DNA of 21,311 nucleotides from Alphaproteobacteria bacterium (GTDB lineage Bacteria; Pseudomonadota; Alphaproteobacteria; UBA828), in assembly GCA_022826345.1 (NCBI GenBank), contig JAJDVB010000117.1, forward strand, positions 1-21,311, given 5' to 3'. The stretch's first letter is position 1. Each line of letters begins with the position of its first letter. This document shows positions 14,889 to 21,311 of this stretch, in pieces. Position numbers and translations under genes: made by a program. The notes beneath the pieces are model-generated. The model searched no databases and had not been told where the DNA came from. It worked only from the letters and a program-made list of their open reading frames with translations.

Positions 14889-17800
14889 GTGCAGGTAACG
14901 AAGCTCAGGGTCGCGGGCTTCAAGTCCTTCGTCGAGCCGACGGAGCTGCACATCGAGCCGGGGCTCACCGGAATCGTCGGCCCTAACGGATGCGGCAAGT
15001 CGAATCTTGTCGAGGCGATGCGCTGGGTCATGGGCGAGACCGCGCCCCGCCAGATGCGCGGCGGCGGCATGGAGGACGTGATTTTCGGCGGCACCACCCG
15101 CCGCCCGGCGCATGACATCGCCGGGGTCACGCTCAGCCTCGACAACTCGGACGGGACGGCGCCGCGCGAATTGAGCGACGCCGCCGAGATCGAGGTGACC
15201 CGCCTCATCGGGCGCGGTGAGGGCTCGACCTATACCGTGAACGGCAACGAGGTCCGCGCTCGCGACGTTCAGCTCCTGTTCGCCGATGCCGCCACCGGCG
15301 CGCACAGCGCAGCGTTGGTGGGCCAGGGGCGCATCGGCGATATCATCGGGGCGAAGCCTGCCCAGCGCCGCGCCCTGCTCGAAGAGGCGGCCGGCATCAC
15401 CGGCCTGCACGCCAGACGGCACGAAGCGGAACTCAAGCTCAGGGCGGCGGAAACCAACCTGGAGCGTCTCCAGGACGTGATCGGCACGCTGGAAACTCAA
15501 CTGCGCGATCTCGAACGCCAGGCACGCCATGCCAAGCGCTACAAGCGCCTCTCGGAGAGGATTCGCGAGACCGAGGCGGCACTTCTCCTCTTGCGCTGGA
15601 TGGCGGCCCGAGCCCGTGTCGAGGAGGTGACGCGCCAAGCCGATGACGCCGCCCGCCGGGTTGCCGAGGCGACCGAAGCCGCCGCAGATGCCGCGCGCCG
15701 CCAGGCGAACGCCGAGGCGGTTCTGCCCGAGCGCCGCCAGCAGGAAGCCGAGCGCGCCGCGGCACTGCATCGATTGCGCATCGAGCATGAGCGGCTGGCC
15801 GAGGAGGAGGAGCGCGTCGCGCGCGCCCGTGAGGAGAATGCGCGCAAGCGTTCCCAAATCGCCGCCGATGTCGAGCGTGAAGAGGCTCTCGCGCGGGATG
15901 CGGAGACGGCGCAGGAGCGTGTCGACGAGATCCGCGAGAGGCTCGCTCGTGCGGCCGAGGGCGATGCTGCGGCCGAGGCGGCCGCGCGCAGTGCGCGGGA
16001 GGAGGCGCGCACCGAGGTCGAGGCGGTGGAGCAGCGCCTTGCGGCGCTTGCTCAGACACAGGCCAGGGCCGAGGCGGAGCGCGAGGCGCTCGGCAGGAGG
16101 ATCGAGGAAGCGCGAACTCGACGTTCTCGGCTTGAGCACGACCTAGCGCGGGCGCGGGAGGAACGCGCCGCTCTGGAGCGGGATGCGCCCGCCGATGGGC
16201 GGTTGTCGGAAGCCGAGGAGGAAGAACGTGTCCGGACCGAGAGCTTCGAGGCGGCGCGCGCCGCGCTGCAGGAGGCGGAGACGGTGCGGGCGGAGGCCGT
16301 AGACCAAGAACGTGCGTTGCGCGAGAGGCTGCGCGAGGCGGACGCCGCGCTTGCAGGCAGCGAGGCCGAGCGTGCGGCCCTTACCGCTCTGCTCGACGAC
16401 CCGGCCGCCGGCCCCGGCCGGGCGCTCTGGGATCGGGTCACGGTCAAGCCCGGTTTCGAGGCGGCCGTGGGCGCCGCGCTTGGCGACGACCTCCAGGCCA
16501 GCACGGACACCGACGCACCGGTCCACTGGCGCGCGCTGTCACCGGCGGGCGACCCGGCGCCGTTGCCCGAAGGTGCGGCCCCGCTGGCGGATGCGGTTCG
16601 CGCGCCCGAAGCGTTGGCCGCTCGGCTCGCACAGATCGGGGTGGTGACGGAGGCGGATGGGGCCTGCTTGCAATCGAAGCTTCGTACCGGTCAACGCCTG
16701 GTGAGCCGCGAAGGCTCGCTCTGGCGCTGGGATGGCTTCTCGGTGGCCGCCGAAGCACCGACGGCCGCCGCCCGCCGTCTGGAAGCGCGCAACAGGTTGG
16801 CCGTGCTGGCGGAGACCTGCGCACAGGCGGAAGGCGACAAGCGCACGGCAGAGAACGCGGTCTCAGCGGCGGCCGCGGCCAGGGAAGACGCCGAATTAGC
16901 GTGCCAGCGTGCCCGCTCGCGTGTCGACGAGGCGGCAGAAGCCTTGCGGGCGGCTCGGGAGGTGCGCGCGACGGCCTCGGCCGAGGCTACGGCCACGCGT
17001 TCGCGTCTCACCGCGCTCGACGAAACCGCGGCGCGGCTCGAACACGAGATCGCCGAGACCAGGGAGGTGGAGCGCGCAGCCCGTGCTGTGCTTGACGCGC
17101 TTCCCGCAGAGGGCGTCGAGGGCGATGGCGAGAGCGAGCGGCTGCGCACCGCTCTCGTAGGACTGCGCGGGCGCCACGACGAGGCAGCGCAGCACCATCA
17201 CAAGGTGGCGCAAGCGGCGGACGGGCGCGGCGCCCGGATCGCCGAGCTGGTGCGGGAAAGCGAGGGCTGGGCTGCGCGGGCAGGCAGCGCGCGGAAGCGG
17301 CTCAGCGAGCTCGCCGACCGTCTTGACGAGGCCCAATCCGAGCAAGCGGCGCTCGACGCCCGGCCAGCCGAGCTCGAGGCGCGGCGCGCCGGGCTTCTCG
17401 GCACCATCGAGCAGGCGCAGGGCGAGCACCGCAGCGCCGTCGATGCCCTGGCGAGCGCCGAGAAGGAGGCAAAGGAGACCGCAAGCGCGCTCAAGCAGGC
17501 GGAAGCTGCGCTGGGTGAGGCGCGCGAGGCTGCGGCCCGGCTGGACGGTCTCATGACCGAGGCCGGACAGGCAGAGACGGTCGCCGGCGCCCAGATCACG
17601 GAGCGCCTCGGTGTCGCGCCGGAACAAGCGCAGGAGATCGCCGGGATCGATCCCGATGCCGAACTGCCCGATGCCGAGGCGGTGGAGATCAAGTTGCAGC
17701 GGTTGATCCGCGAGCGCGAGAACATCGGCGCCGTGAACCTGCGGGCGGAGGAGGAGGCGAGCGAGCTCGACGAGCGCATTCGGGAGATGCAGGACTCCCG

Positions 17801-18350
17801 CGCCGACCTGCTGGAGGCGATCGGGCGCCTGCGCCGGGGCATCGCCGGCCTGAACCGCGAGGGGCGGGAGCGGATGCGGGCGGCATTCGAAACGATCGAC
17901 GGGCACTTCCGGAAGCTCTTCACGGAGCTCTTCGCCGGCGGCAAGGCGCATCTCGCGCTGGTCGATTCGGACGATCCCCTGGAGGCCGGCCTGGAGGTCG
18001 TGGCGAGCCCGCCCGGCAAGCGGCCGCAATCGCTCTCGCTGCTTTCCGGCGGCGAGAAGGCGCTGACTGCCATCGCGCTGCTCTTCGCCGCGTTCCTCAC
18101 CAACCCGGCGCCGATCTGCGTGCTCGACGAGGTGGACGCGCCGCTCGACGACAGCAACGTGGAGCGCTTCTGCACGCTCATCACGAAGCTGGCGGCCGAG
18201 ACCGACACCCGCTTCATCGTCGTCACCCACCATCGCATCACCATGGCCCGTGTCGACCGGCTGTTCGGCGTCACCATGGTGGAGCAGGGGGTCTCCGAAC
18301 TGGTCTCGGTCGATCTGGAGCGCGCCGTGCAGCTGCGCGAGAGCGCCTGA
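14889..18350 (+). CDS. smc: Chromosome segregation protein SMC
   Basis: This 1153-aa ATPase organises and condenses the chromosome with ScpA/ScpB. The N-terminal head has KLRVAGFKSFVEPTEL and the Walker A GPNGCGKSN near 31-39. Long Ala/Glu/Arg-rich coiled coil fills about 165-500 and 650-990. A hinge-like globular part is at about 507-640, starting at ALWDRVTVKPGFEAAVGAAL. The C-terminal head has IGAVNLRAEEE, the signature LLSGGEKALTA (Gly1054-Gly1055) and Walker B CVLDEVDAPLDD (Asp1080, Glu1081), plus a D-loop. The GTG at 14889 starts the conserved QVTKLRVAGFKSF, with GGAG about 10 bases upstream. The hinge is short and lacks the usual glycine-rich GGSxTGG segment (see findings). Length is normal for the family. 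Confidence 0.98.
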   Translation: MQVTKLRVAGFKSFVEPTELHIEPGLTGIVGPNGCGKSNLVEAMRWVMGETAPRQMRGGGMEDVIFGGTTRRPAHDIAGVTLSLDNSDGTAPRELSDAAEIEVTRLIGRGEGSTYTVNGNEVRARDVQLLFADAATGAHSAALVGQGRIGDIIGAKPAQRRALLEEAAGITGLHARRHEAELKLRAAETNLERLQDVIGTLETQLRDLERQARHAKRYKRLSERIRETEAALLLLRWMAARARVEEVTRQADDAARRVAEATEAAADAARRQANAEAVLPERRQQEAERAAALHRLRIEHERLAEEEERVARAREENARKRSQIAADVEREEALARDAETAQERVDEIRERLARAAEGDAAAEAAARSAREEARTEVEAVEQRLAALAQTQARAEAEREALGRRIEEARTRRSRLEHDLARAREERAALERDAPADGRLSEAEEEERVRTESFEAARAALQEAETVRAEAVDQERALRERLREADAALAGSEAERAALTALLDDPAAGPGRALWDRVTVKPGFEAAVGAALGDDLQASTDTDAPVHWRALSPAGDPAPLPEGAAPLADAVRAPEALAARLAQIGVVTEADGACLQSKLRTGQRLVSREGSLWRWDGFSVAAEAPTAAARRLEARNRLAVLAETCAQAEGDKRTAENAVSAAAAAREDAELACQRARSRVDEAAEALRAAREVRATASAEATATRSRLTALDETAARLEHEIAETREVERAARAVLDALPAEGVEGDGESERLRTALVGLRGRHDEAAQHHHKVAQAADGRGARIAELVRESEGWAARAGSARKRLSELADRLDEAQSEQAALDARPAELEARRAGLLGTIEQAQGEHRSAVDALASAEKEAKETASALKQAEAALGEAREAAARLDGLMTEAGQAETVAGAQITERLGVAPEQAQEIAGIDPDAELPDAEAVEIKLQRLIRERENIGAVNLRAEEEASELDERIREMQDSRADLLEAIGRLRRGIAGLNREGRERMRAAFETIDGHFRKLFTELFAGGKAHLALVDSDDPLEAGLEVVASPPGKRPQSLSLLSGGEKALTAIALLFAAFLTNPAPICVLDEVDAPLDDSNVERFCTLITKLAAETDTRFIVVTHHRITMARVDRLFGVTMVEQGVSELVSVDLERAVQLRESA

Positions 18351-18432
18351 GCGTTCGCACACGGATTCTGGCGTCGCAAATTCCTGTGTTATTTCAATCT
18401 TCTAAGGCGTCGTCCGGCGCCGTTTCCTCGGC

Positions 18433-18461
18433 TTGACAGGGGGCAGGGCAGTCCCTATGGT
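18433..18461 (+). promoter_or_regulatory. Sigma-70-type promoter of the atp F0 operon
   Basis: A perfect -35 TTGACA (18433-18438) is followed after exactly 17 bp by TATGGT (18456-18461). The predicted start near 18468 gives a leader of about 47 bases before atpI. It sits in the 164-bp gap between smc and atpI, where a housekeeping promoter is expected. Confidence 0.75.
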
Positions 18462-18514
18462 GCGGGCGCTTTTCGACTGCGGGGCCTGCGCGCGCCCTGG
18501 CCGAGCGGGTTTGC

Positions 18515-18865
18515 ATGGACGACAAACCACGGCCATCCCTGGAGGATCTGGACTCCCGGCTGCGCAAAGCCCGAGGCGGAAACGAGTCGGGCAATCGTGG
18601 CCGGTTGCCCGGCACGCGTCTTGGGCAAGCGCTGCACCTCGCGATCGAGATGGCGGCCGCGCTGGCCGTCGGCGGCGGCATCGGCTGGCTGCTCGACGAA
18701 TGGCTCGGTACAAGGCCGTGGCTGTTCGTGGTCTTCATCTTTGTGGGGATCGCGGCCGGCATCCTGAACGCGTTTCGGGCGGCACAGAGAATGGGGGCCA
18801 CGCCGTTTTCCCGCGCGGATGCGGGAGAGCGGGGTGAAGAGCAGGACGAGCGAAGCCAGAGGTAG
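18515..18865 (+). CDS. atpI: ATP synthase subunit I (AtpI/AtpZ-type)
   Basis: This 116-aa membrane protein belongs to the AtpI family, which assists assembly of the c-ring of the ATP synthase. The cytoplasmic N-terminus has SLEDLDSRLRKAR, the usual alphaproteobacterial opening. Two transmembrane helices lie at about 37-62 (HLAIEMAAALAVGGGIGWLL) and 68-90 (WLFVVFIFVGIAAGILNAFR), followed by a charged tail. The ATG at 18515 has only a weak GAGCGGG site. It is the first gene of the operon behind a strong promoter, and atpB follows after 8 bp. Confidence 0.93.
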   Translation: MDDKPRPSLEDLDSRLRKARGGNESGNRGRLPGTRLGQALHLAIEMAAALAVGGGIGWLLDEWLGTRPWLFVVFIFVGIAAGILNAFRAAQRMGATPFSRADAGERGEEQDERSQR

Positions 18866-18873
18866 GACGGCCA

Positions 18874-19647
18874 GTGGCAACGACGGACAACGGCGCCGCC
18901 GGACATAACGGCGACGCGCATCACGGCCCGCTCGATCAATTCGCGATCAACCGCTACGTCGAGATCGACCTCGGCGGTTTCGACGCGTCGTTCACCAACT
19001 CGGCGCTGATGATGTGCGTGACCGTGATCATCATCACGCTGCTCACCACGGTGGGCATGGGCCGCGGGCGGCTGGTGCCGGGGCGGGTGCAGTCCATTGT
19101 GGAGATGAGCTACGAGATGATCGCCCGAATGCTGGGCGACATCGTGGGCGGCCGCGGCGCGCAGAAGTTCTTCCCGTTCGTGTTCAGCCTGTTCATGTTC
19201 CTGCTGCTCGGCAACGTGCTCGGGCTGATTCCCTATTCCTTCACCTTCACCAGCCACATCATCGTGACGCTCGCGTTCGCGCTGGTGGTCTTCGTCGGCG
19301 TGACGATCCTCGCCATCGTCATCCACAAGCACCGCTTCCTGACCTTCTTCCTGCCGCCCGGCGTGCCGATGTGGATGGCGCCGCTGCTGGTGCCGATCGA
19401 GGTCGTCTCCTACATGGCGCGGCCGATCAGCCTCTCCGTGCGGCTCTTCGCCAACATGATGGCGGGGCATTCGATCCTGCACGTGTTCGGCGCCTTCGTC
19501 TTCGTCCTGAGCTTCGCCGGCGTCCTGCCCTTCGCGTTCATCGTTGCGCTCTACGGGCTCGAGCTTCTTGTCGCCGTGCTCCAGGCCTACGTCTTCACCA
19601 TTCTGACCTGCCTCTACATCCGCGACGCAATCGAGTTGCATCACTAA
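18874..19647 (+). CDS. atpB: ATP synthase F0 subunit a
   Basis: This 257-aa integral membrane subunit forms the proton half-channels of the ATP synthase. After a hydrophilic start come LDQFAINRYVEIDLGG and five or so transmembrane helices. The essential arginine is Arg190 in SLSVRLFANMMAGH, equivalent to Arg210 in E. coli. The last helix carries ALYGLELLVAVLQAYVFTIL with the conserved Glu and Gln, and the protein ends in YIRDAIELHH, as is typical. The GTG at 18874 has an AGGTAGGA site nearby. Order and spacing fit a single atpI-atpB-atpE-b'-b transcript. Confidence 0.98.
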   Translation: MATTDNGAAGHNGDAHHGPLDQFAINRYVEIDLGGFDASFTNSALMMCVTVIIITLLTTVGMGRGRLVPGRVQSIVEMSYEMIARMLGDIVGGRGAQKFFPFVFSLFMFLLLGNVLGLIPYSFTFTSHIIVTLAFALVVFVGVTILAIVIHKHRFLTFFLPPGVPMWMAPLLVPIEVVSYMARPISLSVRLFANMMAGHSILHVFGAFVFVLSFAGVLPFAFIVALYGLELLVAVLQAYVFTILTCLYIRDAIELHH

Positions 19648-19704
19648 GCGGACGGGTGCGGGTCGCAAGCCACAATCTCCGAACAAACCGAGGGAAACAG
19701 GATC

Positions 19705-19944
19705 ATGGACGCAGAAGCAGCGAAACTGCTCGGTCAGCTCATTGGCGGCGGCCTCGCCACGATCGGCGTGGCCGGCTCCGGTGTCGGCATCGGCATCATC
19801 TTCGGCAACTACGTCTCCGCTGCGGGGCGCAACCCGGCGGCGGCGCCGAAGCTGTTCGGCAACGTGCTGCTGGGCTTCGCGCTGACCGAGGCGATCGCGC
19901 TGTTCGCGCTCGTCATGGCCTTCATCATCCTGTTCGGCTCCTGA
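19705..19944 (+). CDS. atpE: ATP synthase F0 subunit c
   Basis: This 79-aa proteolipid forms the rotating c-ring. Helix 1 has the packing motif [14 protein letters not shown], the polar loop is [13 protein letters not shown] (Arg-Asn-Pro conserved), and helix 2 carries the proton-binding carboxylate Glu62 in [16 protein letters not shown]. The glutamate and the lack of extra sodium-ligand residues suggest proton coupling. It starts 57 bp after atpB, with an AACAGGATC leader before the ATG. A larger gap before c is common because subunit c is needed in many copies. Confidence 0.98.
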   Translation: MDAEAAKLLGQLIGGGLATIGVAGSGVGIGIIFGNYVSAAGRNPAAAPKLFGNVLLGFALTEAIALFALVMAFIILFGS

Positions 19945-19988
19945 TCGACAGCCATCCGGCGGCTTGAGTCGGAGGCAGGAGGCGCCCG

Positions 19989-20480
19989 ATGCCACAGCTC
20001 GAGATGGGGGACTACGCGCCCCAGATCTTCTGGCTGGTCGTCACCTTCGTCGCGCTCATGCTGATCATGTGGGGCGTGGGTCTGCCGCGGATACGCCGCG
20101 TCATCGAAGCCCGCGAGAACAAGATCAGCGAGGACCTGGCCGACGCAGAAAGCGCGAAGGGCAGGGCCGAGGACGCGCTCAAGGCCTACGAGGAGGCGCT
20201 GGCGGACGCGCGCTCCAAGGCCCACGGCGTGCTCGCCGAGACCCAGGCCAAGCTCTCGGCGGAGGCGGACGCGCTGCGTGCCGAGCTCGACGCCGATCTC
20301 GCCGCCAGGGCTGCGGAGGCGGAGGAGCGCATCCAGGAGACGCGCGCCCAGGCGCTTGCCAGCCTGCGCGACGTCGCGGGCGACGTGGCCCGCGCCGCGA
20401 CCGAGAGGCTGGTCGGCACCGCTCCGTCCGAAACCGCTGCGCGGGCAGCGGTGGAGGCGAGCATGGGCGAGGGGCGCTGA
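19989..20480 (+). CDS. atpF2: ATP synthase F0 subunit b'
   Basis: This 163-aa peripheral-stalk subunit has one N-terminal membrane helix (PQIFWLVVTFVALMLIMWGVGLP, residues about 11-33). A long Ala/Glu-rich amphipathic helix then pairs with subunit b. The opening PQLEMGDYAPQIFWL is typical of b' in phototrophic and alphaproteobacterial ATP synthases, where b and b' form a heterodimer. The C-terminus (ATERLVGTAPSETAARAAVEASM) contacts F1 through delta. The next gene, b, starts 3 bp after its stop. Confidence 0.95.
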   Translation: MPQLEMGDYAPQIFWLVVTFVALMLIMWGVGLPRIRRVIEARENKISEDLADAESAKGRAEDALKAYEEALADARSKAHGVLAETQAKLSAEADALRAELDADLAARAAEAEERIQETRAQALASLRDVAGDVARAATERLVGTAPSETAARAAVEASMGEGR

Positions 20481-20483
20481 GGC

Positions 20484-21041
20484 ATGAAGAAGATGGTTCG
20501 CAAGCCCGAGTTCTGGGTGATCGTCGCGGCCTGCGTCTTCGTCGTTCTCGGCAGCCAGATCACCGAGTCGGCCAACTTCTGGATCCTCATCGCTTTTATC
20601 ACCTTCTTCGGCGCCTTCGGCCGCGCCGCCTACAAGAAGGTGACGGAGATCCTCGACAAGCGGGCGGAGCGGATCAGGAACGAGCTCGACGAGGCGGCGG
20701 CGCTGCGCGCAGAGGCGCAAGCTCTGCTGGCGGAGCACGAGCGCAAGCGCCAGGAGGCCGAAGAAGAGGCTCGCCTCATGGTGGAGCACGCCAAGGCGGA
20801 GGCCGAGCGCCACGCCGCCGAGGCACGGGCCGCGCTCGAGGAGACGATGAAGCGCCGCGCCGAGCTTGCCGAGCAGCGCATCGCCCGCGCCGAGGAGGAG
20901 GCGATGCGGGAAGTGCGCCAGACCGCCGCGGTGCTGGCGATCGAGGCCGCGCGCCGTCTCATGAGCGAGACGATCGACGAAGATCGCGCCGATCGCATGA
21001 TCGAAGAGTCGATCCAGGAGGTCCGCGACCGGCTCAACTGA
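20484..21041 (+). CDS. atpF: ATP synthase F0 subunit b
   Basis: This 185-aa peripheral-stalk subunit is the partner of b'. The N-terminus has two hydrophobic stretches, PEFWVIVAACVFVVLG (8-23) and ANFWILIAFITFFGAFG (about 29-46), separated by SQITES. The stalk helix then begins KKVTEILDKRAERIRNELDEA. The region VEHAKAEAERHAAEARAALE is the usual right-handed stalk repeat, and the end (AIEAARRLMSETIDEDRADRM) binds F1. Most alphaproteobacterial b subunits have a single FWV-type helix, or a signal-like leader plus one; here both segments carry an FW motif. The first could be cleaved or could be a second span. The ATG at 20484 is the only reasonable start. Confidence 0.95.
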   Translation: MKKMVRKPEFWVIVAACVFVVLGSQITESANFWILIAFITFFGAFGRAAYKKVTEILDKRAERIRNELDEAAALRAEAQALLAEHERKRQEAEEEARLMVEHAKAEAERHAAEARAALEETMKRRAELAEQRIARAEEEAMREVRQTAAVLAIEAARRLMSETIDEDRADRMIEESIQEVRDRLN

Positions 21042-21054
21042 CCCGCGCGCCGGT

Positions 21055-21068
21055 CAGCAAGTTTGCTG
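21055..21068 (+). other. Short palindrome after atpF
   Basis: CAGCAAGTTTGCTG is a perfect 14-bp palindrome, 13 bases after the atpF stop. As RNA it gives only a 5-bp stem with a 4-base loop and no T-run follows, so it is a doubtful terminator. Confidence 0.25.
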
Positions 21069-21098
21069 CGCCACGGGTGCAGCACGGGAGGCGCGACC

Positions 21099-21311
21099 GT
21101 GTACAAGGGCATGTACGCCTATCCCTGGGACCTGGTGGACGAGGGGATCGGCACCGCCACGGGCCGCATGCGCGACTGCGGCATCAACACGGTAACCCTG
21201 GCCGCGAGTTACCACGCTGGCAAGTTCCTGCGCCCCCACGCGCCTGCCGGCCGCGTCTATTTTCCCGAGGACGGCACAGTCTACGTGCGGCCCCGCATGG
21301 ACCGCTACGAC
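21099..21311 (+). CDS. Uncharacterised protein, N-terminal part
   Basis: A GTG at 21099 behind a good GGGAGG site (8 bp spacing) opens a frame that runs in phase to the window edge: 71 codons without a stop. The translation begins MYKGMYAYPWDLVDEGIGTA and continues with RDCGINTVTLAASYHAGKF and GRVYFPEDGTVYVRPRM. There is no signal peptide. The first strand followed by a helix and a second strand (INTVTLAASYH) resembles the start of a TIM-barrel sugar-active enzyme, such as a glycoside hydrolase-like protein, but this is only a fold impression. It lies 57 bp after atpF and could be read from the atp transcript. Confidence 0.75.
   Translation, partial: MYKGMYAYPWDLVDEGIGTATGRMRDCGINTVTLAASYHAGKFLRPHAPAGRVYFPEDGTVYVRPRMDRYD

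Noticed and set aside
14232..16139. Long minus-strand open frames opposite smc, and similar frames at 16896-18362
   Set aside because: These are high-GC shadows of the smc coding strand with no recognisable domain and no ribosome site.
15500..17560. Repetitive Ala/Glu/Arg-coding DNA in smc as a tandem repeat
   Set aside because: It reflects coiled-coil amino acid bias; no fixed-length DNA repeat unit is visible.

Overview
The window is high-GC DNA from an alphaproteobacterium, probably of the Rhodospirillales type. The evidence is the F0 gene order atpI-atpB-atpE-b'-b with a duplicated b subunit, the array mutY / DUF721 (DciA family) / dsbA-like / smc, and TTGACA-type promoters. This placement rests on gene content and order; no alignment was possible here.

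The left part (1-4830) is a mixed metabolic region. On the minus strand there is a NitT/TauT-type ABC transporter, with a solute-binding protein followed by an ATPase cut by the window edge. Next come tRNA-Arg(CCT) with its own promoter and an SDR oxidoreductase. Divergent from the SDR is a two-gene plus-strand unit: a metal-dependent amidohydrolase resembling the FluG N-terminal domain, and an N-formylglutamate amidohydrolase-like protein.

The middle part (4830-11640) holds a Sel1-repeat exported protein overlapping the 3' end of guaA (GMP synthase). Divergent from guaA are an exported TPR-linker-SPOR protein, a small protein of unknown function and a 47-aa single-pass membrane protein. A HigB-HigA toxin-antitoxin pair with a palindromic upstream site follows. 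Then come a class V aminotransferase and an alpha/beta hydrolase of the kynurenine-formamidase type.

The right part (11720-21311) is housekeeping. mutY is divergent from a plus-strand run of a DciA-family DUF721 protein, an orphan beta-class DNA methyltransferase, an exported DsbA-like thiol oxidoreductase and smc. After a near-consensus promoter comes the complete F0 half of the ATP synthase. The F1 genes are not in the window, as is usual in alphaproteobacteria. The window ends in the first 71 codons of an uncharacterised protein.

The items most worth a second look are the methyltransferase wedged into the mutY-dciA-dsbA-smc array (its motif IV reads DPQY), the palindrome in front of higBA, and an unusual second hydrophobic segment at the N-terminus of the ATP synthase b subunit. 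I found no CRISPR array, insertion sequence, integrase or phage structural gene, and no clear multi-gene novel system.
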